NCBI GenBank assembly: GCA_021789355.1
Contig: JAJYJR010000003.1
Coordinates: 1-37,693 of the forward strand
Reading direction: 5' to 3'
DNA: 37,693 nt
DNA from: Chloroflexota bacterium
GTDB taxonomy: Bacteria > Chloroflexota > Limnocylindria > Limnocylindrales > CSP1-4
Shown one piece after another: positions 18,331 through 26,205 of this stretch. Under the pieces are notes generated by a model. It saw only the letters and a list, made by a program, of their open reading frames with translations. It was not told the origin of the DNA and did not search any database. Position numbers and translations under genes: made by a program. Position 1 is the first letter of the stretch; each line of letters starts with the position of its first letter.

Positions 18331-19917
18331 ATGCAGCATCGCCTATCCCTCGCCCTGGTGACATCCGCGGCGCTCCTGCTCTCGGGGGCGCCGGTCGCCG
18401 CGGCCCCAATCGCGTCGAGCGCCGTTGGGCTGGTCCCGCTGGCCGTGCAGGTTCCCTTGAGCGCAAGGACGGCGCACGACACGTCGTCGACCACCTGCAC
18501 GCTACCCGACGGCAGCGCCGTCTCGTACTTCCACTGCTACACGCCGGCGCAGATCCGGACGGCCTACGGCGTGGACGCAGTGGCCCCGATCTCCTCCGGT
18601 CCCAACTACGGGCAGGGTCAGACGATCGTGCTGGTGGACGCCTACGGCAGCCCGACCGCGGCCGCCGACCTCCAGCACTTCCACGACACCTTCTTCTCCA
18701 GCCTGCCCGATCCCAACTTCGAGCAGGTCTTCCCCCAGGGCAACCCGCAGTACTCGAACACCGCCCGGGGCAACGGGCTCTCCGGCCCGAGCGGGGCCGC
18801 CGGCTGGTCGGGCGAGGCGACGCTCGACATCGAGTGGGCCTACTCGATCGCGCCCGAGGCGCACATCGTGCTGCTCGCAGTGCCCCCTGCCGAGACGCTG
18901 GGCGTGCAGGGCTTCCCCAACCTCTTCAACGCGATCTCGAACGAGATCGACGCGACCCCGCCCGGCACGGTCTTCTCGATGTCCTTCGCGGTGCCCGAGC
19001 AGACCTTCGGGGGCGCCGCGGCGGCCCAGGTCGCCAAGTTCGACCAGGTGTTCCAGAAGGGCCTGGCGAAGGGCGACAACTTCTTCGCCGCGGTAGGCGA
19101 TAACGGCAGCCTGGGCTTCGCCAAGCAGCACAAGGAGAGCGCCGTCTACCCGTACCCCACGGTGGAGTGGCCCGCCACCTCGCCGTACGTGGTGGCCGTG
19201 GGTGGCACGCAGCTGCAGGACGGCTGGACCTGGAACCCGTCGGACAACACGGCCTTCCTTCCGTCGACCGCCTGCAGCCAGGCTCCATGCTTCAATCCGG
19301 CCTACTGGGCGGCCACGCCGAGCAGCGGGAGCTCGCAGGCGGTCTGGAACGAGTCGTGGGGACCCATCGCGACCGGCGGCGGCGCCAGCGCCATCTACCC
19401 GCAGCCAAGCTGGCAGCAGACCGTGGGATCGGGCTACGGGAACCACCGCCTCGTCCCTGACACGGCCTGGAACGCCGCGGTGAACGGCGGCGTGGACGTC
19501 TACATCACGGCCTACCCGGCGTACAACTGCGGCAACACCACGGGCTGCTGGTCCGTGTACGGCGGCACCTCGGCCGCGACCCCCCAGACGGCGGCGCTCG
19601 TCGCCCTGGTCAATGCCGCGCGTGCCGCGGCGGACAAGGCCCCCATCGGGTTCCTCGATCCGATCCTCTATGGCGGGGCCGGGGCCAGCGACTACACCGA
19701 CATCGTCGCGCAGCACTACGGCTCCGCGCCGAAGAGCTTCTCCGGCAGTGAGGTCAACGTGACCGGTGCCGTGCCGAAGTCGGTCGGCGATCTGCAGGAC
19801 AACCAGCTCTGGCAGGTGCCGATCCCGGGCTACGCGACCACGAGCGGCTGGGACGCCACGACCGGCTGGGGCGTGCCGAACGCCGCGGCGTTCGTCACCG
19901 ACCTCGCCAGCAGGTAG
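18331..19917 (+). CDS. Secreted S53-family protease, single catalytic domain
   Basis: A 528-aa exported S53 peptidase. Residues 1-25 are a Sec signal peptide (MQHRLSLALVTSAALLLSGA, ending AAA). The ATG at 18331 has GAGGGG 8 nt upstream. Catalytic residues are visible: Glu162 and Asp166 in GEATLDIEWAY, Asp257 in VGDNGS and Ser414 in YGGTSAATPQ. The C-terminus GWDATTGWGVPNAAAFVTDL matches the family end. Like the protease at 15215, it lacks the long pro-domain, and it has no PKD or Ig extension. Sequence similarity to the other protease is limited to motifs, so this is not a recent duplicate. It is followed at once by a strong hairpin terminator. It probably supports extracellular peptide scavenging. 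Confidence 0.92.
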   Translation: MQHRLSLALVTSAALLLSGAPVAAAPIASSAVGLVPLAVQVPLSARTAHDTSSTTCTLPDGSAVSYFHCYTPAQIRTAYGVDAVAPISSGPNYGQGQTIVLVDAYGSPTAAADLQHFHDTFFSSLPDPNFEQVFPQGNPQYSNTARGNGLSGPSGAAGWSGEATLDIEWAYSIAPEAHIVLLAVPPAETLGVQGFPNLFNAISNEIDATPPGTVFSMSFAVPEQTFGGAAAAQVAKFDQVFQKGLAKGDNFFAAVGDNGSLGFAKQHKESAVYPYPTVEWPATSPYVVAVGGTQLQDGWTWNPSDNTAFLPSTACSQAPCFNPAYWAATPSSGSSQAVWNESWGPIATGGGASAIYPQPSWQQTVGSGYGNHRLVPDTAWNAAVNGGVDVYITAYPAYNCGNTTGCWSVYGGTSAATPQTAALVALVNAARAAADKAPIGFLDPILYGGAGASDYTDIVAQHYGSAPKSFSGSEVNVTGAVPKSVGDLQDNQLWQVPIPGYATTSGWDATTGWGVPNAAAFVTDLASR

Positions 19918-19944
19918 CAACCTCCGGCTCGACATCCTCGGTGT

Positions 19945-19981
19945 CCACGGCCCCTCCGGGACTCGCCCGGAGGGGCCGTGG
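19945..19981 (+). terminator. Hairpin terminator after the second S53 gene
   Basis: A perfect 16-bp stem, CCACGGCCCCTCCGGG and its complement, encloses the loop ACTCG. It begins 28 bp after the protease stop. There is no strong U-tract, as is usual in very GC-rich genomes. The 19982-20250 stretch beyond it shows no gene. Confidence 0.85.
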
Positions 19982-20250
19982 CGTGCTTCCCAGAGCACAC
20001 TCGACCACGCGGCGGACAAGGCAGCGAGCGAGCCCACCGTTCGAGCGCCGCAGCCACCAACTCGCTCGCGGCCTGCCGATCGGACGTCGTGAGGGTCCCC
20101 GTGCTCGATGGGCAATCGGCGAGACGTCGGAGCCGATTCCAGCCTCGCCGCTGATCGGCGTCCCCGCGCTCGCTTGACCCGGCCCGACCGTCGCCTAGGA
20201 TCGCGATGCCGGCACGGCAGGTGGCGAGGGCAGCGCGGGGAGGGCAGGTC

Positions 20251-20463
20251 ATGCGCGAGGACGAGGTCTGGCTGACGCCACGGGACGTCGCGGAGCAGAT
20301 CGGGTACAGCGCGCGCTGGGTGACGTTTCAGATTGAGGCCGGGCGGCTGCGGGCGGTGGCCTACCGCGGCGGCGAGCGCCCCTCGTACCGCATCCGGAAG
20401 ATTGATTTCGAGGACTTCCGCCGCACCTACCTGGTCGAGACCGTGGAGCCCGAGGACGCCTGA
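20251..20463 (+). CDS. Small HTH DNA-binding (excisionase-like) protein
   Basis: A 70-aa protein consisting almost entirely of a MerR/excisionase-type helix-turn-helix: WLTPRDVAEQIGYSARWVTF, then QIEAGRLRAVAYRGGERPSYRIRKIDFEDFRR. The ATG at 20251 is preceded by GGGGAGGGCAGG and is better placed than an in-frame ATG at 20206. Such proteins act as recombination directionality factors or as small regulators in integrative elements. It converges on the RepA-like ATPase gene across a shared hairpin. It is the second small excisionase-type protein of the element (the first is at 4565). Confidence 0.8.
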   Translation: MREDEVWLTPRDVAEQIGYSARWVTFQIEAGRLRAVAYRGGERPSYRIRKIDFEDFRRTYLVETVEPEDA

Positions 20464-20493
20464 CGCTCGGTCCCCATCCTGCGGGGGCCAACC

Positions 20494-20538
20494 CCATCCC
20501 AACCCCACCCCCTCCGAGGGTGGTGGGGGTTGGGATGG
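20494..20538. terminator. Bidirectional hairpin between convergent genes
   Basis: CCATCCCAACCCC is complementary to GGGGTTGGGATGG across about 19 bases, with extra G/C pairing and a one-base slip near the loop. It lies between the stops of the HTH gene and the convergent ATPase gene and can serve both directions. Confidence 0.75.
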
Positions 20539-20545
20539 ATCGGGT

Positions 20546-21508
20546 TCAGGCCGCGGACGCGTCCGCGGGCCCGTAGCGCCGGTGGTTGCGCGGCCCCTGC
20601 TCGGTGAGCACGCCGGCCTCCACCGCGAGCCTCAGCGCCTTGAGCGCGGTGGTATCGCTGCAGGCCCAGCGGGCCATCACCGCGCCGCTGTCGATCTCAC
20701 CCCCTTTGACGATGGCGAGCTGGCGCAGGTCGCCGGGGGTGATCCCCGAGGGTGCCCGCGACGCGGCCGGCCGGGCCGGCGCGTCCTGCGCCACGTCGAC
20801 CGGGGTGAAGGTGCCGTGCTCCCAATCGATGGCGAGGACGAGGTGCTCGGCCTCCGCGTCGCGCATCTCGCTGTCCAGGGTCAGCGCATCGGGGCCCCGA
20901 CGCTGGAGTACCCAGGTCCCGTCGGCGGCCGCGGGCAGGGCGGTGGAGCCGCGCGCGGCGGCGCCGCCGGTGGCGCCGCCACCCTTGGCCACGTGGTGCA
21001 CCACCACCACCGCCGGGCCCAGGCGCACTAGGCGATCGAGCTGGGCCGTGGCCACCCCCACGTCGCGCGCACTGTTCTCATCGGAGCCCAGGGGCAGCGA
21101 TCGCGCCCACGTGTCGAGCACCACCAGGGCCGGCTGCAGGGCCCGGACATCGGCGAGGAGCTGTTCCCAGGCGTCGGACCCGGCGCGCACGTCGTGGCCG
21201 TGCACCACCCAGCAGCCCGACAGGGAGCGGTGCTCGGCCAGGCGCTGGTAGCGGGCGGCCAGGCTCGCCGCCGGTCCTTCCAGCAGCACGTACAGGGTGC
21301 GCGCCTTCTGCGTGGGCCGGCCCAGAAAGGGCAGGCCTCCGGCGATGGCGGTCATCAGCTCGAGCAGCAGCAGGCTCTTGCCGGTGCGCTGGGGGGCCAC
21401 CACGAGCAGCAGGCCGTGGGCGGGCAGGAGCTCGTCCACCAGCCACTCCATCTCGGGGGGTGCGGCGTTCAGGAACTCGGCGACGGGTCGGGCGAAATTC
21501 AATGGCAT
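20546..21508 (-). CDS. RepA/RecA-like ATPase (AAA_25 type), probable replicative helicase
   Basis: A 320-aa RecA-fold ATPase resembling plasmid RepA hexameric helicases. Walker A is APQRTGKS (38-45), with Ala in the usual first-glycine position. Walker B is LVVLDTWARS near 128-137, with the DENSARDV segment after it. A sensor-like histidine pair follows in VVVVHHVAKGGG. The C-terminal ~70 residues (GDLRQLAIVKGGEIDSGAVM...ALKALRLAVEAGVLTEQGPRNHRRY) form a winged-helix-like tail. Together with the DnaG-like primase at 7.3 kb it gives the element a plausible replication module. It is the last gene of a minus-strand group with the two small genes upstream. The start at 21508 has no strong Shine-Dalgarno. 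Confidence 0.82.
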   Translation of the reverse strand: MPLNFARPVAEFLNAAPPEMEWLVDELLPAHGLLLVVAPQRTGKSLLLLELMTAIAGGLPFLGRPTQKARTLYVLLEGPAASLAARYQRLAEHRSLSGCWVVHGHDVRAGSDAWEQLLADVRALQPALVVLDTWARSLPLGSDENSARDVGVATAQLDRLVRLGPAVVVVHHVAKGGGATGGAAARGSTALPAAADGTWVLQRRGPDALTLDSEMRDAEAEHLVLAIDWEHGTFTPVDVAQDAPARPAASRAPSGITPGDLRQLAIVKGGEIDSGAVMARWACSDTTALKALRLAVEAGVLTEQGPRNHRRYGPADASAA

Positions 21509-21595
21509 GGTCGTGGTCCCGCTGGGTGCGTCTGGCCGCCGCCATCGCCGGGCCGTCCCGCCGACCCCGAATCCATCGTGCGGAATGCCCCTGCG

Positions 21596-21994
21596 TCAAG
21601 AGGGCAGACGCGGATCTTTCGGCAGATTGGGCGTGCTCCCCTCGCCGCCCTTGGGCGGCAGGCCGGCGACCCGCGTGCGGACCTGCTGGTACTCGGTCTC
21701 GTCGATCAGGCCGTCGCGCAGCAGCTCGGCGGCGATGAGCAGGTCGGCCCAGCGGGCTCTGGCCTCGGGCGCCCGTCCCCGCGCGACCGTGGGGGCCGGG
21801 GCGGGGGTGCTGGTCCCGCCGCCCAGCACCAGCCAGGTCAGCAGGGCTCCCGCGGCGAGCACGATGGTGCCGGCCGGCAGGTGGATCCCCACCAGCTGCA
21901 GCACCACCCAGCCCACGGCGCAACCCGCCAGCACCACCGCCGCACTGGCGAGCCCGAGCAGGATGCGCCGGCTGAGGCGCTCCACCGGGTTCAC
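21596..21994 (-). CDS. Small membrane protein with SHOCT-like C-terminus
   Basis: A 132-aa protein with two hydrophobic helices (ILLGLASAAVVLAGCAVGWVV and TIVLAAGALLTWLVLGGG), a Pro/Ala linker, and a C-terminal helical hairpin. That hairpin, RWADLLIAAELLRDGLIDETEYQQVRTRVAGL, follows the SHOCT pattern (leucine-rich helix, G-x-I-x-x-x-E-[FY], second helix). The GTG start overlaps the stop of the upstream gene as GTGA, so the pair is coupled. SHOCT tails mediate oligomerisation in many membrane proteins. The partner and function here are unknown. It lies just upstream of the RepA-like gene on the same strand. Confidence 0.7.
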   Translation of the reverse strand: MNPVERLSRRILLGLASAAVVLAGCAVGWVVLQLVGIHLPAGTIVLAAGALLTWLVLGGGTSTPAPAPTVARGRAPEARARWADLLIAAELLRDGLIDETEYQQVRTRVAGLPPKGGEGSTPNLPKDPRLPS

Positions 21995-22365
21995 CGTCCC
22001 GCCTCCGGGGGTCGGTCTGCGCGCCAGCGCACGGTGATCGAGGAGGGCAGCCGCGGCGCCGGACGCCGGTGGCCCGGGTCGGACGCCACCGCCAGGCCCG
22101 CGGAGCGCTGCTCGGGTGGCACCGCCTGCAGGGACGGGTCGAGGGGCAGGGCCAGGCCGAGCCGGCGCGCCACCTCGGCGTCCACCTCGTCCTCGCCGAG
22201 GTCCCGCCCACGCGCGAGGAGCTGGCCCTCCCAGACGCGCAACCCGCAGATGGCGCATTCGATGTCGTCGCCCGAGGCGGAGTGGTGCAGGCGGCACAGC
22301 CGCGTCGTCGCCGGGACCCCGCAGGCCGGGCAGGTCAGGGGGACCGGCCAGACGTCCTCGCTCAT
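21991..22365 (-). CDS. Small zinc-ribbon protein
   Basis: A 124-aa protein with two CxxC pairs, CPACG (12-16) and CAICG, plus CRLHH in between, consistent with one or two zinc ribbons in the N-terminal half. The ATG at 22365 has GGAGG about 8 nt upstream. The stop overlaps the GTG of the SHOCT-like gene. The C-terminal half is Arg/Pro-rich and probably disordered. It is the first gene of the minus-strand run zinc ribbon, SHOCT-like membrane protein, RepA-like ATPase. Function unknown. Confidence 0.7.
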   Translation of the reverse strand: MSEDVWPVPLTCPACGVPATTRLCRLHHSASGDDIECAICGLRVWEGQLLARGRDLGEDEVDAEVARRLGLALPLDPSLQAVPPEQRSAGLAVASDPGHRRPAPRLPSSITVRWRADRPPEAGR

Positions 22366-22481
22366 CGTCCATCCTCCCGCGGCATGCCCGGCAGCACCCG
22401 CGCCGGCGCAGTCAGGGCAGCCTCGGAACGGAGGTCGGTCCCGTCAAGCGAGGCGGGGTTCTGCGACGGAGGATCGTGAGG

Positions 22482-22505
22482 CCGCCCGGCGGGTCAGCCG
22501 GGCGG
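22482..22505. repeat. 9-bp-arm hairpin in a divergent gap
   Basis: CCGCCCGGC and GCCGGGCGG flank GGGTCA, between the minus-strand zinc-ribbon gene and the plus-strand gene at 22652. As the flanking genes diverge, it is not an obvious terminator and may be an operator or leader structure. A TTGACA at 22560-22565 is -35-like, but the matching -10 (ACGATC) is poor. The rest of 22373-22651 holds no gene. Confidence 0.5.
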
Positions 22506-22651
22506 GTCGGCGCGGCTCCGTCTCCCTCGGCGGGTCTCGGAAGATGCGCCAGCCCGGGGTTGACACGAGGCCCTCGTGGCCGACGATCCAGCGTCACCCG
22601 CGGACCCGAGTGGCGGGACCGCGGCGCTGGTCCGTACTGGAGTCCGTCGTG

Positions 22652-22909
22652 ATGGCCGGTGAGCGGCGCTCGATGTACCTCGATCCTTACCTCTGCGACT
22701 CGGCGCAGCGCGTCGCACGGGGCGATCGCCCCCTGACGCCCGCCACATACCTCAGCCGCCAGCTGCACGGCTGGGCCCGGAACCACGAGTACCTGTACCG
22801 CGGGCCACTCGTGCGGGCGCTGGGGGAGGAGGTGCGACTGGGCCGCGTCGTGATGATGCGCTCGGCACACGGCGGGGTCGGCTATGCCCCGATGGCGGTG
22901 GCAGCCTGA
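22652..22909 (+). CDS. Small hypothetical protein, coupled to next gene
   Basis: An 85-aa protein of unknown family. It begins MAGERRSMYLDPYLCDSAQR, passes through TYLSRQLHGWARNHEYLYRG and ends VVMMRSAHGGVGYAPMAV. The stop shares a base with the next ATG (TGATG at 22907-22911), the strongest evidence that both are real. Composition is balanced and unlike the Arg/Pro-rich shadow frames around it. It is the first gene of a plus-strand pair with no recognisable motifs. Confidence 0.55.
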   Translation: MAGERRSMYLDPYLCDSAQRVARGDRPLTPATYLSRQLHGWARNHEYLYRGPLVRALGEEVRLGRVVMMRSAHGGVGYAPMAVAA

Positions 22910-23535
22910 TGGCGCGCCCTGACGGGAAGGGTCGGACCGATACCCCCGGCTGGCCGGCGCCGGGCCAGGAGCGTCCCGAGATGTTCAGCCGGGCCAACGA
23001 GATGGAGTGCTCCCCGGCCGAGCTTGAGGCGTACCTCGACCTGTGGAACATCGCCGAGGGGGTCTCGTTTGATGACCCCGCCGAGGTCGCCCGCGCGGCT
23101 CAGTTCCGCCAGCTGTTCTGGGCAGAGGTCGCACGCGGCGGCCGTCTCCGCCAACTCGCCATCCGCGATCTGCGGAGAGAGCTTCTCGAGTGGCTGGAGG
23201 AGCCTCCCCGACGAAGCCTCGAAGAGCTCATGGCGATCGCACCTGAGGACCCGCAGATGGACGTGTCCGAGGCCCTTGTGCAGGTCCTCGATCGAGAACG
23301 TCTGCGGCTCGCATGGGCGCCGCGCCTTCGGGGAGAGCTCGCGGCGGACGATGCAGCCATGCGGATCGGTGGGCCCTCACGTCGCTCCATGACCGCGTCG
23401 GCAACCGGCCTCGACGGGCACGAAGTCGCAGGCGACGGCGACGGACAGGGCGGTCGCGCGGCCGACGCCTTGGATCCCCGAGACCAGGTTGCCGGACAGG
23501 ACAGACGGGCGGGTCACCCCGGGCAAGGGCGGTGA
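22909..23535 (+). CDS. Hypothetical helical protein, C-terminus possibly shifted
   Basis: A 208-aa protein, not recognised. Residues 25-145 look authentic and helical (MECSPAELEAYLDLWNIAEG, EVARAAQFRQLFWAEVARGG, LRRELLEWLEEPPRRSLEEL). After about residue 150 the composition changes to Gly/Asp/Arg-rich text (DGHEVAGDGDGQGGRAADALDPRD), as in a frame read past its natural end. This suggests a frameshift near 23360, or an unstructured tail. The ATG overlaps the previous stop (TGATG). No enzymatic motif is visible. The 23536-23746 gap after it holds no clear gene. Confidence 0.55.
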   Translation: MARPDGKGRTDTPGWPAPGQERPEMFSRANEMECSPAELEAYLDLWNIAEGVSFDDPAEVARAAQFRQLFWAEVARGGRLRQLAIRDLRRELLEWLEEPPRRSLEELMAIAPEDPQMDVSEALVQVLDRERLRLAWAPRLRGELAADDAAMRIGGPSRRSMTASATGLDGHEVAGDGDGQGGRAADALDPRDQVAGQDRRAGHPGQGR

Positions 23536-23746
23536 CTGGGAGAGCCCGACTACCAACACGAAGACGGCGAGCGCGTCACGGAGAACACAGAACCACCGGT
23601 CACTCGCTCTGCCCTGCGCACGCCTGCCCCCCGCACCCGAAGCGGCCGCCTGGCAGAGCGTAGCCTCGCACCGCCCTGGCTCCTTCATGAAACCGCGTGC
23701 AGCGCGGATACCATCTCGGTCCGGTTTCCAACGCGCCGCGGATGAC

Positions 23747-24160
23747 TTACGGCGTCAGAGGGGACTCGGGTCGAACAAGTCGGACCACGAACTCGTAGTC
23801 GGCCGTGGCCTGACCGAACTGGGCGTGGATCCTGTGGAGACCCTCAAGGCGGAAAGGCCCGAACCACGCCACCACGAAACCGGCGCCTGTCGGAGCACGC
23901 GTGTCCTGCACATCGCTGGGCACGAGCGCCCGTGCACTCACGAGAGGCACATCAGTCCCGTCCGGCTCGATCAGTCGAAGGTCGAGGTCGTACTCGCCGG
24001 CCTCTTCGATGCCCGCCGACACGCCTCCGATGATCGCCAGCGGCACACCTCCGGGCAGGGCGGCCAGATTGAGGACCCGAGGCCCCAAGCCGAGCACGTT
24101 CAGCTTCCCGTCAGGGCCATTGTTGGCTGCGTCGGCGAGGGACAGATACTCGAATTTCAC
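23747..24160 (-). CDS. DUF6941-type conserved hypothetical protein
   Basis: A 137-aa protein beginning MKFEYLSLADAANNGPDGKL. The layout, a beta-rich body with LNVLGLGPRVLNLAALPGGVPLAIIGG, LDLRLIEPDGTDV and a final YEFVVRLV strand, matches the DUF6941 family as I know it. Its molecular role is unknown. The ATG overlaps the stop of hicB as ATGA, making it the third gene of a hicA-hicB operon. Coupling to a toxin-antitoxin pair suggests either cargo or an accessory part; homologues elsewhere are not tied to hicAB as far as I know. Confidence 0.65.
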   Translation of the reverse strand: MKFEYLSLADAANNGPDGKLNVLGLGPRVLNLAALPGGVPLAIIGGVSAGIEEAGEYDLDLRLIEPDGTDVPLVSARALVPSDVQDTRAPTGAGFVVAWFGPFRLEGLHRIHAQFGQATADYEFVVRLVRPESPLTP

Positions 24161-24702
24161 GCCACTCTCTCGACTTCGGGCCGCGACCTGAATGCTGCCC
24201 CGCGGTTCCCCACGGTCGAAGCCATGCGCGACCAGGCCGGCTCTTCCCGTGCCGCAGATGCCGCGTACACGGTCGTAGTCAGCGGACGGTTGGTGAGGAA
24301 GGCGCGACTGGCGTCGTACACGTAGGTCCGGGCGAGGCCCTCCGAGAACTGTCCGATCGCCACGAACTGCGCCAGAGCGTTCGAGCAGTACTGATTGAGA
24401 CTGACCCTCTCGCGCCTGGCCTGTCGCGCCAGTTGTCGATGCAGCCCCTTCGGCAGGCGCAGCAGGAAACGGCCGCTGTACTCATCGTCGTCGATGCTGG
24501 GCTGAGGCACCGGGCCGCCGTCGGCACGAGCCGCAGCGATCCAGGCCTCGATCGCGTCGGCGACCCGTTCTACCGCCTCGGAATAGGTGGTGCCTGCCGC
24601 CACGCAGCCGGGGAGGTCGGGCGCCTCGGCCACCCACGATCCATCTTCTGGGTCGACGTACACCTCGAGTCGATACCCTTGCAGGTTCACCTCATCACTC
24701 AT
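24157..24702 (-). CDS. hicB: HicB-family antitoxin with ribbon-helix-helix domain
   Basis: A 181-aa antitoxin. The N-terminal partial RNase-H-like HicB domain reads YRLEVYVDPEDGSWVAEAPD, then LPGCVAAGTTYSEAVERVADAIEAWI (about 8-55). The C-terminal HicB ribbon-helix-helix domain reads GRFLLRLPKGLHRQLARQAR, then SLNQYCSNALAQFVA (about 75-115). About 65 further residues form a tail. The start is the ATG at 24702, which overlaps the hicA stop by 8 bp. It should bind HicA and repress the operon; the TGATA/TATCA inverted repeat upstream of hicA is a likely operator. It is longer than typical HicB proteins because of the C-terminal tail. Confidence 0.88.
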   Translation of the reverse strand: MSDEVNLQGYRLEVYVDPEDGSWVAEAPDLPGCVAAGTTYSEAVERVADAIEAWIAAARADGGPVPQPSIDDDEYSGRFLLRLPKGLHRQLARQARRERVSLNQYCSNALAQFVAIGQFSEGLARTYVYDASRAFLTNRPLTTTVYAASAAREEPAWSRMASTVGNRGAAFRSRPEVERVA

Positions 24703-24943
24703 TGCAGCACTCCTCGAGGGCGCGGATGACGCTGCGGACATATGCCGCCAGCACGGGGTCAGACCCCTCGATCAAGACGACTCGAGAAGAACACCCACGT
24801 CTCGTGAACACTCGATGGCTACCGCCGCTCCTGGGATGCATCACGAACCCGTTGGCCTCCAGCATCCTCTGCAGCTCTCGGAACGTCCGGTTCTTCTTGT
24901 CGGACTTGAGCTGCTCGATCAGCTCGTGGCAGCTCGGGTCCAT
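24695..24943 (-). CDS. hicA: HicA-family mRNA interferase toxin
   Basis: An 82-aa toxin of the HicA family, a double-stranded-RNA-binding-like fold that cleaves mRNA. The hallmark is the G-G-S-H motif in GFVMHPRSGGSHRVFTRRG, whose histidine is catalytic, preceded by the TFRELQRMLEANG helix. Length and order (toxin first, antitoxin second) are those of a standard hicAB module. The gene overlaps hicB by 8 bp. The N-terminal segment MDPSCHELIEQLKSDKKN is slightly longer than in minimal HicA proteins. Expression would be held down by HicB. Confidence 0.85.
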   Translation of the reverse strand: MDPSCHELIEQLKSDKKNRTFRELQRMLEANGFVMHPRSGGSHRVFTRRGCSSRVVLIEGSDPVLAAYVRSVIRALEECCNE

Positions 24944-24953
24944 ACTCTCGACA

Positions 24954-24996
24954 TGATATCGCCCGCAGTATCAGCTACGCTCCGGCGGGAACTATA
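24954..24996 (-). promoter_or_regulatory. hicA promoter and probable HicB operator
   Basis: On the minus strand a TATAGT -10-like hexamer (complement of 24991-24996) lies about 48 bp before the hicA start. Between it and the gene is the inverted repeat TGATA-N10-TATCA (24954-24973), a size suited to a ribbon-helix-helix dimer. This position over the transcript start region fits autorepression by HicB. No good -35 hexamer is present. Confidence 0.5.
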
Positions 24997-25407
24997 GCAC
25001 GTCCGTCTGGACGGTGACTGCTGGAGCCGGGAAAGGGCGGGCGCGGAAGGAACGAGCCTCCTTGACCCGACCGGCTGCGCGTTCCCGAGGTCCCAGCTTT
25101 GGCACGTGCGGCGAGGGGCCACATTCTGGGGCCAGCTCCTGGTAAGGCCGTCAGCTCGTTCCATCGATCACCCGGGTCTCGTCGGCGAGGAGGAGCTCCC
25201 GCGCGGTGTTTCCCACCAGGTGGCCCACAGCGCGCCGGCGAGGCGCAGCGGCAAGTCCATGCGAGGCAGTGTGCGCCATCGCGACGGGCGCCGGACAAGC
25301 GCCGCGACATGCCCGCTGCCGCCCTGCACCACAACCGCATCGATTCCGGGTTGCCGTGTCATACGAGCTGGCACAGCGGGGATTGATCGTGCCCCCAGTG
25401 GTGGGGG
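24997..25407. other. Intergenic region, possible 64-aa gene on minus strand
   Basis: This gap separates hicA from the defence operon. A minus-strand frame at 25168-25362 could encode 64 aa (MTRQPGIDAVVVQGGSGHVA, then MDLPLRLAGALWATWWETPR) with protein-like composition, but it lacks a Shine-Dalgarno and any homology I recognise. Otherwise the stretch should contain the operon promoter, for which no consensus is clear. Confidence 0.3.
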
Positions 25408-26205
25408 ATGATGACGGCCGGCAGGCGCAGCGAGGGGACATGCGGGAGCGACCCGGGATCGCGTGCTCCGATGGGGCGGGACGGCCGACCCCGGCCGTCC
25501 GCTGCAGGCGGCGCGCAGGACCGGCCGGTGCGTGAGGTTCGACCGGGGGCCCGCTTCCTCGCCGCCGTCGCGCTGGCCGCCGAGCTCCACGACGGGCAGG
25601 TCCGCAAGGGGACCGGGGTGCCCTATCTCGCGCATCCCCTGGGGGTGGCCTCGCTGGTGCTGGAGGCCGGGGGCGACGAGGACGAGGCGATCGCGGGACT
25701 CCTGCACGACACGGTGGAGGACCAGGGCGGCCTGCGGACCCTCGAGCGGATCCGCACCCAGTTCGGCGAGCGGGTGGCCGATATCGTGCTGGCCTGCTCC
25801 GACTCGACCGTCGAGGACCCGTCGGCGAAGGCCGAGTGGCAGGCGCGCAAGCGGGCCCATCTCGCCCACCTCGGCACCCTCGACGCCTCCGCCGCCCTGG
25901 TGCTCTGCGCCGACAAGCTCCACAACGCGCGCTCGGTCGTGCGCGACTACCGCGCCCAGGGCGATGCCCTCTGGGCGCGCTTCAAGGGCGGTCGCGAGGG
26001 GACCCTCTGGTACTACGCCGCGTCGCTCCGGGAGCTGCGCGCCAACCCCGCGGCGCCGGCCGGTCTGCTCGACGAGCTCGATGAGGCGGTGGCTGCGCTC
26101 GAGCGTCTCGTCGACGCCGAGGAGCGCGGGACGACCGACTCGCGTGTGGCCCGCCGGTCCGCAGCCACTTCCCACCCCGCTCCACCCGGCCAGAACACAC
26201 CGTGA
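25408..26205 (+). CDS. HD-domain phosphohydrolase (SpoT/MESH1-like), first gene of defence-type operon
   Basis: Up to 265 aa from the ATG at 25408, or 225 aa from a GTG at 25528 that better fits single-domain homologues. The core HDGQVRKGTGVPYLAHPLGV, then DEAIAGLLHDTVEDQGG, is the HD_4/RelA-SpoT hydrolase pattern: metal-binding His, His and the His-Asp pair, with a later Asp in VLCADKLHNARS. Proteins of this size resemble small alarmone hydrolases (MESH1 type), so a nucleotide substrate such as ppGpp is plausible but unproven. The stop overlaps the DUF6361 gene start as GTGA, so it is translationally tied to the PLD/helicase genes. This suggests a regulatory or immunity role within that operon. 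Confidence 0.85.
   Translation: MMTAGRRSEGTCGSDPGSRAPMGRDGRPRPSAAGGAQDRPVREVRPGARFLAAVALAAELHDGQVRKGTGVPYLAHPLGVASLVLEAGGDEDEAIAGLLHDTVEDQGGLRTLERIRTQFGERVADIVLACSDSTVEDPSAKAEWQARKRAHLAHLGTLDASAALVLCADKLHNARSVVRDYRAQGDALWARFKGGREGTLWYYAASLRELRANPAAPAGLLDELDEAVAALERLVDAEERGTTDSRVARRSAATSHPAPPGQNTP

Noticed and set aside
18502..20508. 668-codon minus-strand frame over the second S53 protease
   Set aside because: It is antisense to a clearly coding gene with signal peptide and catalytic motifs, and it crosses two strong hairpins.
22560..22588. TTGACA promoter before the small coupled genes
   Set aside because: The -35 matches but the -10 at normal spacing (ACGATC) is poor; mentioned only as a possibility.
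21194..22652. Upstream part of a 571-codon plus-strand frame
   Set aside because: Only the last 85 codons (from 22652) look like protein. The rest is antisense to the RepA-like, SHOCT-like and zinc-ribbon genes.
23377..23688. Minus-strand 103-codon frame with a hydrophobic segment and GIQGVGRATAL
   Set aside because: The glycine motif recalls the helix-hairpin-helix end of IS110-type transposases, but there is no Shine-Dalgarno, no other transposase motif and overlap with the plus-strand gene. Too weak to call.
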